Shown: one piece after another, positions 36,301 through 47,223 of the stretch | How positions within the stretch are numbered: position 1 is the first letter of the stretch | Layout: the number at the start of each line of letters is the position of its first letter | Assembly (NCBI GenBank): GCA_026770025.1 | Contig: JAMXDE010000066.1 | Coordinates: forward strand, 186,001-250,000 | Direction of reading: 5' to 3' | Source: Craspedostauros australis | Taxonomy: Eukaryota > Bacillariophyta > Bacillariophyceae > Mastogloiales > Achnanthaceae | Length of the DNA: 64,000 bases | Notes under the pieces: model-generated | What the model was told of the DNA's origin: nothing | The model's input: the letters and a program-made list of their open reading frames with translations, nothing else | Database searches by the model: none | Program-made: the position numbers and the translations under genes

Positions 36301-37148
36301 ATAAATCCAACGAGCCAAACGACAGCGCGACCAACAACAACAGCCAACCACAACAGCAACAGAAACAATCATCACACCGAAGCGGCCATCACCACCTGGT
36401 GAAATCACAGAAAAAACTGCCAAATGTGTACAAGGATCGGAAAGGGCGCTTGAGACGAGGACAGAGATCTGCTCGAGGACGATGTATCGTCTGCAACAAG
36501 CTGGTTGTCTTCGTCTGCGAACATTGTCCATCAGCTGCGCCTGGGACGCCCGTGTGGTGCTGCCCAGCAGTCCCAAAAAAAAGTGACACCCGCACATGCT
36601 TCCACACACATGCCACGAGCAACGAGGGAAATTCACACTAATCAATAAATACACTTACATACAGTATAATCTGTGTGCGTGTGGAGAGGGCATCAATTGA
36701 TTGATTTGACTGTGCTGTTGTCTCTCGCCAAGGGTGTTGGCGATTCTTCGTGAACGAAATTGTGAGGAGGGGAAGCGAAGATGATGTGTGTGACGAGTCC
36801 AAACGTGTCTGTGGTGCCCAAACACGTCTCGAATGCCTGAAAGCATTCATGAATGAAAAGGGTGCTTGACAGATCACATCAGTGCTCACCGAGCAAGAGA
36901 GCAACGGCCACCAAACTTTAGGATTGTATATATAAACTATATACTATGCTACAATAGAAATACGAGTACAGGAACACGCACAAGAGCTAAGTCCGGAGAG
37001 TTTAACTTTGGTTGATGCTGTTTTTGGCCTTTTTTTGTTCGGGACTTAAGTAGAAAATGTACTACATTCTACAGAGCAGTTTCTGTGATCCAAACATCGC
37101 CAAACATCGCCAATTTGTTTGGCTACAGCCGGCTCTTTGAGGCACTAG
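33370..37148 (+). mobile_element. PiggyBac-like DNA transposon
   Basis: Terminal inverted repeats of at least 20 bp (CTAGTGCCTCAAAGAGCCGG at 33370-33389; complement at 37129-37148) flank one transposase gene. Subterminal repeats follow: GGCGATGTTT occurs three times in the left end and inverted twice at the right end, and GCTAAGTCCGGAG is present inverted (33739-33751 versus 36986-36998). No TTAA target duplication is visible at this boundary (ATTA left, AGCA right), which is unlike classical piggyBac, so the true ends may be slightly different. Confidence 0.78.
33999..36641 (+). CDS. PiggyBac-type transposase (DDE_Tnp_1_7)
   Basis: Uninterrupted single-exon ORF of 880 residues. It should cut and paste the surrounding element in the nucleus. 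Evidence: acid triad at VMDESMTAYKPR (Asp432), FIGDSWFAS (Asp537) and NAVDTHNHVRQ (Asp669), followed by the family-typical YFRLVTTLFALTVVDTMKAY; a preceding helical domain with WVFFGIMLVGKLDSTTKLW and the PFHRFKHIREHF block; and a Cys-rich C-terminus (CIVCNK...CEHC...CCP...CFHTH) matching the C-terminal zinc domain of PiggyBac proteins. The first about 280 residues are family-specific and Ser/Asp-rich. ATG 33999 has CCATGG context; Met37 is an alternative. An AATAAA follows at 36644. Complete with all three acids present, so it is possibly active. Confidence 0.9.
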   Translation: MATATDATATTGAAPAFLCPNRHRPPLYLLSTEHRTMKIRPGSHVSSPCGPLVTSANSKGKVRSVLYGVVLKSLPKNHWVVHWRSINAVCQHAGTKLTLLDKTRVDLDSSCVEELIRTQSVGKGSADLDKLYKTSRYHKLCHTTSTFSDTSYSQRSNVSSLPNSASASHGADMDVSNRNTDGSAPGISICGDDDATGDLHSTFDPSTGDLLAGDEFDYIMLREQEPAGYSHMEEKNELMNTTVTVGKQKHAVSWTVVDDDSIQHRNDEPQTKLGVAGFDFGKKCLRDDTNRDRINLLGLVQHLWPGDWKRQIDALNRRIIAGVIDVGGRRNQDPVSERELWVFFGIMLVGKLDSTTKLWGDRMSEGFCDVRDLTKHMPFHRFKHIREHFIPYLFSDPARQHSDKWWQIQPGVELFNKRRCDTIIPGQVKVMDESMTAYKPRLTPTGNLPHLTHIPRKPEPLGVEFKTIADGETGIMLHLEIQRGKREMDKADHVRDCGKATVACSLRMALATHDIGRNNIHIDTSEFSFPRSIFIGDSWFASVQTCSEIAVKANSGFIGIIKTSSAGFPLKFLQEKMSDWPSGTQLLLKRNRDDGDVDRDDTATEIYALGYKYSRNSVIPFVFSSGSGHLGAFTPYIARWIDDERRHRTKEVPRPEVASKYFGACNAVDTHNHVRQDVLGLERIWVTKDGYFRLVTTLFALTVVDTMKAYTYHLGSRHRHKQVTLRTFINMLAQDMICNNEHDTPRCLETTSILPQGHACNNVDDGTNKSNEPNDSATNNNSQPQQQQKQSSHRSGHHHLVKSQKKLPNVYKDRKGRLRRGQRSARGRCIVCNKLVVFVCEHCPSAAPGTPVWCCPAVPKKSDTRTCFHTHATSNEGNSH

Positions 37149-38009
37149 AGCACGCCTTTCCCGTGTCAACATGACGTTGCGCTTATTTACGTACGTGTTC
37201 GACATGTCCTGCACTGTGTGCCAATGCCAATGACGTCCGCTTCGCGCTCGTTCCACCCCTGTCGTGTCTGTTCCAAGACATGCCAATTTCCAGACCCACG
37301 ACATCGCAGCGCTGTGTTCTTGCCAATATGGCAGTCCCGTACGACAGCCTCGCTTTCCGCACAAATCTTGATTCGCAACAGCCGTTTGCGTTCTTCCGCT
37401 TCCTGCTCGTGGGGCTCCTGTTCACACCACGTTTGATTCAGGCGAAGGGCTCCCAACAATATGCACCATACCTCGTGCTCCAGAGACTCATTGGCTTTGA
37501 TTCGCCAACTGCAGAACTCAACCACGAGAAAAGGTCACATTCTCTTTGTTCGTGCCTGCCTCAGCGTCGCATGACTCCCCAATGTTCCTCGCGATGTTGA
37601 CCGCATTCTTTGCTGATGACCCATGGCGCTGGCACGCCAACCGTTGTGGGCAGTAGTGGTGACCACGAACCCGTCCCTCCGCTCTACGTCGTTGTGGTTG
37701 GGTGGCCAACATGCCTTTCTGATGTTGCCCTTCATTTGTCCATGACGTAAACCGGGACTCTCTTGGGCAAGCGTTGGTGTCTCCTCGTCTCCTTCGTCCT
37801 CCTGGACTGGCTATTCAGTGCGTCCCACAAGCAACCACAACAAGGTAGTCCTTCAAACCTCCAACAGCAAAACATAGCACTAAATTGACTACCCCGTTAT
37901 CAGGACACCCTAACGAAACTCACTCAAACAGGCAAGGGGGGCATGTGGGATGAACCTTTTGTGCTTGCTAAAGTTGGGCTATTTGTTACTACTAAGTGGG
38001 ACGGGCTAA
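37149..38009. other. Between PiggyBac-like element and Harbinger module 1
   Basis: Overlapping ORFs at 37183-37525 (-) and 37280-37600 (+) have no recognisable family. The left terminus of Harbinger module 1 probably lies here, but I could not find its terminal repeat. Confidence 0.4.
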
Positions 38010-39166
38010 TTAGTGTGTCTGCTGTTCATCTGCTTGGGCGATGGCACGTTCGCGTGCTTCTTGCATCGCGACAACCACGTCAAACGAGGGGAAACCGTTG
38101 CTCAATTCAATTTGGGTGAGGATGGCAACCGCGTTGAATGCAAGGCGATGCTTGTCGACGTGGTGCCGCCACTTCAGGTGCATGCATTGCCAGTGCTTGA
38201 TTCGCCTGTTGACCGTTTCGTGGCGGCACCGCATGATGCCATCCGCGCGAAAAGTTGGGGGAAACACACAAGGGTCCCCACGGTATCCGGCATCTGCGAC
38301 GACGACTTCGTGTTGCACTAATTTCGGCTTCAGGCCCAGGCGGAAGATCGAAAGATCGTTCAACAGGCCACACGGGAAAGGCCCATTCGCCCAAACAATC
38401 TCGCCAGTAGAAATCGCAACAGCCAACTCGTAACGCAAACCGGCAGCGCGAAATTTGAACGAGTACCACTTCTTGTCAAACGGTTTCGGTTCGGTGATTC
38501 GCATGTCGGTCCCGTCAACAGTGACAAGAGCTTTTGCGTTGTGACTTGCGCCAACGAAACGACGGTTCCAGACGATCTGTCAATTGGAGCGGTACCAGGA
38601 AAAAGAACATGTGTGAGTGAATGGAGTGAAAATAATTTAGTGTCGTAGTTCGGGTGTGCGAATTTATTAGTACTTACAATGCGGTCCTTAACGGTTTCAA
38701 CGGCTGCCATCATCAGCCACATCCACTTGCGAAGTGTCTTCGCGGAACACTTGCACACTGCAGCGAGCGCAGTCTCAGACACGTACAGACGAAGAAACGC
38801 GCACGTCCAAAGGAGATGTTTGGGTTTGGCCCCGCGCGGGAGAGCTCGAGCGCCTACGAGCTCGTTCCACAAGATGTGCACGATGTCAGGATGCGTTCCG
38901 AACACAGACGCGAACTGTCGCAACGATTCCACGGAAAGATCGTTCGCAAGCATGCCCCTTGGGCGAGACCCAATCAGTCCGAACCCCAAAACAGCGAAAG
39001 TTCCGCGTGGGAGTAACATGGTTTGTGTTCTTGCGAATTTGTGAGCTCTTTGTTCCTCTTCAAATATCAAAATGAGGCGAAAACCAACAATGTCAAAAAG
39101 TAGCCGTTGTAATAGTAGAAATAGCGCGCAAGCAAACTGCAACTTGGTAAGAGGAGGAAACAGCAT
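38010..39166 (-). CDS. PIF/Harbinger-like DDE transposase (module 1)
   Basis: Two exons: 39166-38678 and 38576-38010, intron of 101 bp with GTAAGT/ACAG ends, phase 0; 351 residues, or 302 if translation begins at Met50 (39019). The N-terminal helical part (HILWNELVGA...KHLLWTCAFLRLY...LRKWMWLMMAAVETVKDRI) is a DNA-binding-like region. Exon 2 holds the Harbinger catalytic core (DDE_4 type): VTVDGTDMRI (Asp184), VVVADAGYRG (Asp258) and RHETVNRRIKHW (Glu283). All three acids are present. The first 49 residues are hydrophobic and probably not translated. It lies 2 kb from its presumed helper gene at 41255-43193 on the opposite strand. Confidence 0.87.
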
Positions 39167-39694
39167 TTCTCCGTGAACTCTGCGTGACTCCTGGTAGGCC
39201 AGTTGTTGTCTCCTTTTGCCGTTGGGGAGCTGCTCTCATGATGCGCTACCCAGGGCGCAAGACAGCAGAGAACGCAATAAACGCGTACTATTGTCCCACG
39301 ACGCCGCTGTCAAGGCGCTTCATCATGTCCAAGATGCCAGCAACGACAGAATTCAACGGACCAATACGTCAGATTCTATTCTTCGTCGCTGAATATTGTT
39401 ATGATCCCTGCGTCTTCATGACAGCGTGGGGGCTGTCATGGACGAACGAGTGCGCTGTGCCCTTTGTACGCGTTTGCAAGCAAGGCACGCTGCGGAGGGC
39501 GGAGAAACGATGTTTCGAGCAGGAGTCATCCTCTGTGAAGTCTCATCCTTGCCAACACAGTACTGCATTCTACTACTACTCCATTCCCGAGTGGACTTCC
39601 ACACAGTCAGAAGATAATTGATCACCAGTCATGATTACGCTAAACCGAACCTCGCAACGCATTTGAAATCCTGCCCGATGTCGGGACTAGGTCG

Positions 39695-40035
39695 TGTTCA
39701 CGTCGCACTCATGTCGCGTTTACGTTGCGTCCACATGCGTCCGTGTGGAGTTCGCGTCGTGCTCTCGTCGTGTTCATGTCGCGTTTACGTTGGGTGCATG
39801 TCGCGTGCAACTCACGTTGACGTTGCGTGCATGTTGCGTTGGCGATGCGCCCAGGTCGTGTTCACGTTGCGTCCATGTTGCGTCGACGATGCGTCCATGT
39901 CGCGTTCACGATGCGTGCATGTTGCGCTCACGTTGCTTTCGTGTTGCGCTCGCGCCGTGTTCACGCCGTGTTCGCGTCGCGTTCGCGTTGCGCTCGCGCC
40001 ATGTTCACGTCGCGCTCGTGTGACGTCGATCGCAC
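39695..40035. repeat. Degenerate ~12-bp GTCGCG/GTTGCG minisatellite
   Basis: Irregular repeats of words such as GTTCACGTCGCG, GTCCATGTTGCG and GTTTACGTTGCG, strongly CpG-rich. The ORFs that cross it are Arg/Cys/Val/His-rich repeat translations. Confidence 0.8.
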
Positions 40036-40394
40036 GTCGTTACCACTCCCTTTTGGTGTCCATCTCTGCAAGATCAACATGTCACATACGACACTATAAC
40101 TTATAGGAATTTGTCGCAATGCACTACGTTCCTAGTATTCAAAACATGCAGAGTACAACTCTCATGCTAATTGTGATTGTAAATGCTGTAACCAATCAAC
40201 AGCAACCAAATATTCTGAATGGTATCGACGGTATGCTGTTATCCATCGAAGCTTATTGTAGTTTATGCACTATTTCGCTGTTTACAACACAACTTGACTC
40301 GATAACGTAGCATAGTACAGATTGAGTGCTTGTCACAGCGACAAATCTGCGGTAATTGGATGCTCATTTGGTGCTCATTTCGTGTCGATGTGTT

Positions 40395-40530
40395 CTCTGT
40401 GACTGTCCTGTGCCGTGTCTCCGGACGTCCTGGCTCGTGTCTGGTGCGATTCTGTGCCGTGTCTGAGGACGTCCTGGCTCGTTTCTATCACGATTCTATG
40501 TTACGCCCACGAAGATCCTGGTTCGTATCT
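40395..40530. repeat. ~45-bp tandem repeat, about three copies
   Basis: Copies share the core GTGCCGTGTCT..GGACGTCCTGGCTCG followed by a GATTCT word; the third copy is degraded (AAGATCCTGGTTCG). Confidence 0.65.
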
Positions 40531-41254
40531 GCGGTTATTCCATGTCGTGTCGGTGTCTATTCCGATGCTTGACGTTTAGAGGCACATGGTGCAGCGCACG
40601 CGAGTCAAACATCGGTGCTCCAACGGCTCCCCAGATACCAGCTCCCCACGTCGTGCGCCATGAAGCACATGGTGAAAAGTCAACGAGGAAGACAAGTGGC
40701 CGGCGAATACGCCGGGCGAGTGTCGCACACGACAGAAGAACCATGTGCCTCCACAATCGTCGACTCACCGGAGCCATCCTTTTGCGTACGTTGAGCGTTG
40801 AGTCTAGACTAACGGTAGGTATACACTTATATGCCTAGGGATATAGTATAAGATGCTAATAGTAACATATATATATAGTAGATGCATACATTCATTCTAA
40901 GTACAGCTAGAGCAAGCCATACTGAACGTGGGATCGACCAGGCAAACAGCATGCGTTGAAAACTAAATGGGCAGAGTAGAGCTCTACACCACACGTGTTT
41001 TGTACAGTGTTTCTCCTGCCGATGTTTCGCGTTGACTGTTACCACGCTGCGACACGTTGATTGATGGCTCCCTCATCCTCTCAAGCACGGATGCTGCACA
41101 TCACAAGCCGCATGTTGATCACGCGCGGCAACCTCTACTCTGCGGAATGCAACGAAGTCAAGATGCAGTCTCATCTCATAATCGCCTTAGATTCAACATT
41201 GACAGACGTGTACTTGTTGCTGATCCGCCATTCAACAGTAAGTGCCACTGCAAC

Positions 41255-43193
41255 ATGCCAAGAAAAGCTACTACGGAGAAACATGACAGTCCCGATGGGG
41301 TCGCATGGAACGAGTCGCTGTACCCGCAGATCCGCGCACTCAGGGCACAGCTCGAGAGCGGTGCCATCCCCATGGATAAGCCCGCAAGACTCGTTTGGAG
41401 CGAGAACGGCGACTTGGCGTTCTTGTCGAAGCGCAACTTTGCTCGCAACCTGCGCAATTTGCGCAAATCCGTGCAAAGAAGTCGCGCCAAGAAGCAAGCC
41501 AAAGCTGGTACGTCACTGCGTGTTTGTGAACCAGACACATCATTTCCGAATGAACAAATTTGCAACCGTTACTAACCCGTTATCCAGTGCGAATGGACAC
41601 CAAAAAATCTCCGAACGTTTCTGATCTTGTCGCTAATGCTGCACAATACAAACAACAATTCGACAACACCATCGCAAAAGTATCAACCCAGAAACCCGAA
41701 GACGCGAAGCAAACGATGGACACATTCTCTCGTTTGGCGTACGCCTCCCCACCAACCGGCGAAACCGAAGTTGGGACAACTGCCCGTCCGTCCGCCCCAC
41801 CAATCCATGCGCACGTCGCGGCACCTGTCCCCACCCATCTGCCACCTGTCCCCACCAATCCGCCACCAACCCCCAGACCTGCATACGACGCGGCGAGCAT
41901 GATGACTGTTGCTCCTCCTGAGCCCTCGTCTGTTCCTGTGGCTTCTCCTGCTGCTGTTCGTCCTGCCTCTGCTACCAGCATGCTCGTGAACAATGCCGTA
42001 TCTGGGACACCCTTCCAAGAGGGTCTGAGTCGTGCGCAATCCATTTCTGATTGGATGAACAAGAACACCCTGGTCTTCTTACCTGCTGTGCGTCACGTGT
42101 ACTCTCCCCAAGGCCATGGCGAGGTGCTTGAAGTTACTTTCGAGTTGCCAGGTGGGACTTGCTATGGTGACGTCAAAGCGTCAATCAAGGAGCAAGGACG
42201 CGTTTTGGAGGTGGGGTTGAAGCAGAACCACGAACTCGGATCCACTGCAGCTACGGACAAGGAGCTGCTTGACTGCCTGAACGAGAAGCTGCCTACACAC
42301 TTCAACATGCGCTCTTTTCAGGGACAACGCGAGCGGGGCGAGTCGTACGCGCTTGCTGTCCGCAGGATGTGTCGCGGACATCCCCAACCGTACCGCATTC
42401 ACAGGGAGATTCTCCCCATCCAAGTGAGTGATCGTTTTGAGATGACCACTGATCATGCAATGCACGGCGTCGACTTCCTCAATCCGGCCGTCAATCTCAA
42501 TGACCGTGACAGCGAGGTGGAGGCTGATGCGCCTCTCTTGATTGTTCGGTTGGTACCGGTGTACTCCGCGAATCCAGTGGTGCACAGCGCCACCAACTTG
42601 GCACGCTACGGGCGCAAGGCGGAGAATAGAACAACTAAGCATCCCGCGGGCATTACAATGGATGGGGATGATTACTCCTCGCTTGGGGAGGACGAAGTCA
42701 CATTTGTTCCGTCCTCTGCTGCTCCTCCCCCGTTTCCACAAGGCCGCCGAGGAACCGGATCCGGAGAATGTTTCGAGGTAAGCCCCATCGATGCCACACT
42801 CGCCTCTTGCGCATGACATCAACTTGCACACTCACACCTGCTTTCTTTTTGTTTCCGATTGGCCAGTCTGCTCCTGCGCCATCTCGTGTGTCCGTGAACA
42901 GGATGACAGTCGCTCGTCGCGCGCGCCGTTCTGCTTCTCGCAAACGTGCTCCCCGTGCCATGGCATGCCGTTCCAGCCCAGCAGCTGTTCCTTCTGTCCC
43001 CGTCTCGGTCGTGATGCCGCCTCCTGTCCCCTCCTGCGCCCGCGCACCGCGCATCGCTAAAACGAAGCGTAGAAAGCGTGAGGCTGTGTTGATCGACCTC
43101 CACATGGACAGCGATAGCGACAGCGATTTCGAAGTCACACCAGCACCTGCGAACTTGAAAAAAGGCGATGACAACAGCACAGAGACCGAGTGA
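41255..43193 (+). CDS. Harbinger-associated helper protein (module 1), unknown family
   Basis: Three exons: 41255-41507, 41588-42777 and 42867-43193. The introns of 80 and 89 bp have GTACGT/CCAG (phase 1) and GTAAGC/CCAG (phase 0) ends, giving 589 residues. Residues 20-75 form a short helical domain ending NFARNLRNL (61-69). A Pro/Ala-rich linker follows. The central domain contains LPGGTCYGDVK (271 on) and REILP, later PLLIVRLVPV. The last exon is basic (RRARRSASRKR) and carries VLIDLHMDSDSDSD (555-568), a good match to a SUMO-interaction motif. The same plan occurs in the helper at 52597-54904, so I infer a Harbinger second protein, the place filled by Myb-like proteins in known Harbinger elements. 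I do not recognise a Myb fold here. A beta-sandwich (Hsp20-like) for the LPGGTC domain is only a guess. Confidence 0.75.
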
Positions 43194-43447
43194 GACTATC
43201 CCGACCACCCCTCAACACACGAACAAGAATAACACTATTAACGAATAACTCTAATCACCATGATCACACTAGGACGATTTGTTGTCTACGGTAGTACCTT
43301 CTAGATAGTCTAATTTGTTGCAACGGATTACTTGGACTACTATTGGAGTCCCATCGGCAAACCGACCAATATATGGTCTTTACCGCGGTTCCCTTGGTGT
43401 AGCGCGGCCATCCAAGCCCGCCTATTATCAGTGTCCAGCTGATGTGC

Positions 43448-45120
43448 AGTTTAGCGGAAGCCCCAGGACGGGTGTTGCTACGAGCTGCGCCAAACCGTAA
43501 ACTGTTCACGATAACACTAGTTGTGGAGTTTTACTCGTGATGAGTCGTGATAAAGTAGACTAAAATAGAGCACATCCAACACCATCCAAATTACTGCTTA
43601 TGATGTTATATCTCGACACCATATAGGTTAAAATTAAAAATATACAGTGCATTCGGAAGCTTGGCTATCGTTTATTCTGAATATCGAAGTTGAATTTGTA
43701 TGAACTTTATTTTTAATGTCCTTTTGGCTTGCTGTCTGTCAGGTGGTGGATTCCAAAAATTCTCGATGGCACCATGGTGCCCTACCTTCATCACCCATGA
43801 TCATCATTATCATCCCTGACATTTTCACAATCTGCGCACCACACTGGCTCCGGATACCCCCCATCTATCCACTCCATGAAGGACAGAAAAATCTGGGCGC
43901 ATTGGATATCCCAAAGGCTCCCTGCACTGAAACGCAGAATTTTCGAACACCCGATTCCGACGCGGATGCCATTCGTATTTGGATCTGTATCTCGTCGATA
44001 CGATCCTTGCAGGTCCTCCACATGCCCCTCATGCGTTCCCACATTCTCTGGCGACACACTGATGTGTTCAGAATGGGTGGGGCGCTCATACCTCCAAAGG
44101 TACACCTCCATGTGATGACGCCACCATGCTGTCTTTCCGACACCCCAAAAAAACCATTTCGTGTGCATCCCAGGCTGCAGCCTCTTCCAGACCTTTGATT
44201 TGTCCGGCGCTTCATGAACCGATCCCTGAGTTGATTCCGAACACATCTTGTATGGGTGGCTTGGCGATTTGGGTGACTTGTGAACGGCACCCATCACCAG
44301 CGAAGTCACGTGATGTGTCCGCCGCCACCCACCAAAAAACTCTTGCCCTCCACTTGTTTCTTGCGGAGGGCACCTTCCAGGCCACCCCCGACCCTCAAAC
44401 TTCGTGTGCATCTTCATCGCATCCTCTTGGATGCGTCTTGTCCATCAATAGTTGTTGGAATGGCCTGTGCATTCCAGGCAGAGACCATATCCAACGAGCA
44501 GATTTTGCTCGGAATCGTGTCGCTTGCGCGTGGGCCTGCCACGGCCCCAAATAAACCAGGATGGCATCCCCCTCTCGCTCATCCACCAAAATTTACATGG
44601 CGGTTCCGCCTATGCGCTCAGATCTTGCACTGAACCGCTGCTTGTCGCAGTGACGATGATGCCGTTCGACGGCGCTTGAGGAGTTTTGTTGTGTTTCTCC
44701 ATTGTCGTGTTGTTGTGTTGTGTTCGGTGTTCTCAAACAGTTTTTGCTGTTGAGGCCATGGAGAAAACCCACAATTCTACCGAATGTGCCCATCAATGAG
44801 AACACTTTGCGAGTCCCGAATTTCGCCTCCACTCACACGATGTCTCTTCCTCTGTTGTGACTCGTTTCGCATGACGTGGAATCCTTCCCCTGTGACGTAG
44901 AAGACGGATCAGCGAGAGTAAACACGAAATAGCTCTAAATATGCAATCGCCGTTTCTCCCAAAAGCAAGCAAACCAGTGGCAACAAGGGGCCAAAACTCT
45001 ACAACTAGCGTTATCGTGACCCAGTTTATGGTTTGGTGCAGGTCGTATTGTGGGAGTTGGAGATCATGGTGTTTGTGTGGTGTTCTGTGGGAAGTGCGTG
45101 ACTGGGGCTTCCGCTAAACT
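43448..45120. mobile_element. Foldback-type element without recognised gene
   Basis: Ends are inverted copies of AGTTTAGCGGAAGCCCCAG (43448-43466; complement 45102-45120). Further inverted homology lies inside (about 43483-43540 against 44990-45045, sharing ACGATAAC.CTAGTTGT). The interior has ORFs on both strands (for example 43791-44417, -) that I do not recognise. Probably non-autonomous. A third, partial copy of the end (CGGAAGCCCCAGGCA) lies near 45748-45762 in forward orientation. Confidence 0.6.
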
Positions 45121-46051
45121 AACGGACATGGTGGCGCGGACGTGTTGTTAACGGACTGACGAACAATGATAGTCGTGAGTGCGATTGTATTAGTCTTGGT
45201 TGCCATGTCCTTCCGACATTGTCGTCGCCACTTGCGACTCGTATCTGTGCGATGTCAAAAAATGCCCTATTCAGGGCACCTATTCAAAACGTGCCTTAAA
45301 TAGGGCATCTTTTCTCCCTCATCCACACGTCGGTGTTCGCAGCCAATTGGACGACAGAAAGAGCAACAGCAAATCTAGTGCAACAACGTGACGACAGAGG
45401 ATTATCAAAGTCATGTCACGCCAAGATGACGATAAGTACTAATGTTCTGATTCGTCATTCAGAGACGTCCACATTGTTCCCCGTTGATGGTTTTGTGGAA
45501 TGTGCCCATCTTGGCTGGGCTATTGTGAAACAAAACGTGCCCTAAATAGGGCATCTTTTCAAAACGTGCCATAAATAGGGCATCTTTTTTTCGCTTTAGG
45601 CTAGAGACAGTTCAATCACGGATTGATAAAACCATAAAATCCAAGTACGACATTCAAAGCAGGACTAAGAATTTCGCATTCACGACTAACATTGTCCGTT
45701 AACCAAATAGTGATGCTGTTCGTTAGTCCGATAGTCCGTTTCACCGGAAGCCCCAGGCAGTTGGACGCACACCCAGCGATCCAACACAGTTTGGCACACG
45801 CACGAACTATCGAATGACTCAATGGACTCAAGAACATCGAGTTCGATCGCACACGTATTCCTTCTTCGTGTTTCTTTCGTGTTGTTTGTGTGTGTGTGTT
45901 TTGTGGTGGATGTCGAGAAGGATCCGCACCAACCAGTTCTTCCACGACAAACCAGAGTGCGATCATGGAACAGAGAAACAGAACGTGCGAACAAGACAAC
46001 AACAACCTTGCTATTCCTTGCAGCAGCTTGGTCTCATACCATCAGGGAGCA
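45121..46051. other. Between foldback element and tandem Harbinger elements
   Basis: No gene recognised. It holds the partial foldback end near 45750 and a set of short palindromic repeats (listed separately). The ORFs 45616-46005 and 45822-46454 overlap the element boundary and have no family resemblance. Confidence 0.45.
45258..45595. repeat. Dispersed palindromic TGCC..AAATAGGGCA repeats
   Basis: The word AAACGTGCC(T/C/A)TAAATAGGGCATCTTTT, near-palindromic in its core, occurs at about 45286, 45532 and 45557. A fourth variant (ATGCCCTATTCAGGGCACC) is near 45262. Confidence 0.7.
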
Positions 46052-46489
46052 GGGAGCAGGGGAAATAGTCGTCGCTCAAAAAAAAAGGCTGTTTTTATGC
46101 ACTTGTTCACGAGCATTTCCCCGCATCAGACTGATACGACCAATGCTGTCTTCAAGTAGCCCCCGCTGGGGTAGTATCAATCGAGACACGGTGCTACACC
46201 CAACAACTCACTTCTGCGCGGCGCACAGGTGTCGTGTCGTTGTTTTTTGCCACCTTCGCGTGTCCGCGCTCTTCTGCTTTCCTTTCTTGCGTCTTTCCTC
46301 ATGTCGCGACAATGTTGTCCTTTTCGATTTCGTTCCTTGTTCCGTGCTGTGTGTTCCCACACATCCACCACAGAGAACATGGCACCGCACCACAGCACAC
46401 AAAACAAATCGCAAAACAACTCGACGCAATCCAACACCACATCGCACAACATGACAGAGCATCCCACAGCATCGCACAGCATCCCACAA

Positions 46490-46710
46490 TGCTGTGCCAC
46501 ATCACACAACCTCACACAACCTCACACACCATCGCACACCATCGCACACCGTCGCACACCATCGCACACCATCCCACACCATCGCACACCGTCGCACACC
46601 ATCCCACACCGTCGCACACCGTCGCACACCATCGCACACCGTCGCACACCATCCCACACCGTCGCACACCATCGCACACCATCCCACACCGTCGCACACG
46701 AGGCAACGCA
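46490..46710. repeat. 10-bp ATCGCACACC minisatellite (copy 1)
   Basis: About 20 units of CACCATCGCA / CACCGTCGCA / CACCATCCCA. The long overlapping ORFs here (His/Thr/Pro-rich on plus; Cys/Asp/Gly-rich on minus) are repeat translations. The same tract recurs at 56159-56379. Confidence 0.93.
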
Positions 46711-47223
46711 ACTGCACACACCATCACTCAGCATCACTCAGCATCACAGCATCACACAACACCGCGCGCTGTTACACGTCGACACAGCACGTTTGCACTG
46801 TCGACGTATTGTTCATGAACGGAGTTGGCACCTGCCCCCTCTGTTTTCTGACCGACCAACTTCGGCACATGTGTGTGCCTGCCTTGCCTTGCTTGCATGG
46901 TGTTGTTATCACATCGCTTGCTTGTCCATCCAATCTCCTTTAGATTGAACTCGTTTGGACCTGGGGTTGCATGGTGCCTGTGTGGTTGGCTCTCTCCTCT
47001 TGCCAGTCTGTATGTTGCCTTCGTTTTAGCTTCGATGTGGGTGTGGATCTCATGCGGTTTCGCGTTCCATTCCGGACATTGTTGATGCTGACAACAACTC
47101 CACGTTCATGCACATGAACACAATGCACGACTGCACAGTCATGTTGACCGCATCGCAGAGCGATGTACTAGATCAGAGAGTAGTTCGGTGTGTTAGTCAG
47201 TGTTCTACATCAGTTATCGCTAG

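Larger units (their letters stand above)
39167..41254. other. Spacer of Harbinger module 1
   Basis: Separates the divergently transcribed transposase and helper genes. It contains two minisatellite tracts and a 145-codon plus-strand ORF (39184-39621) without family resemblance. Promoters for both genes should lie here. Confidence 0.45.

Noticed and set aside
46490..46710. CRISPR-like array
   Set aside because: Ten-bp units without unique spacers in a eukaryotic transposon; it is a simple minisatellite.
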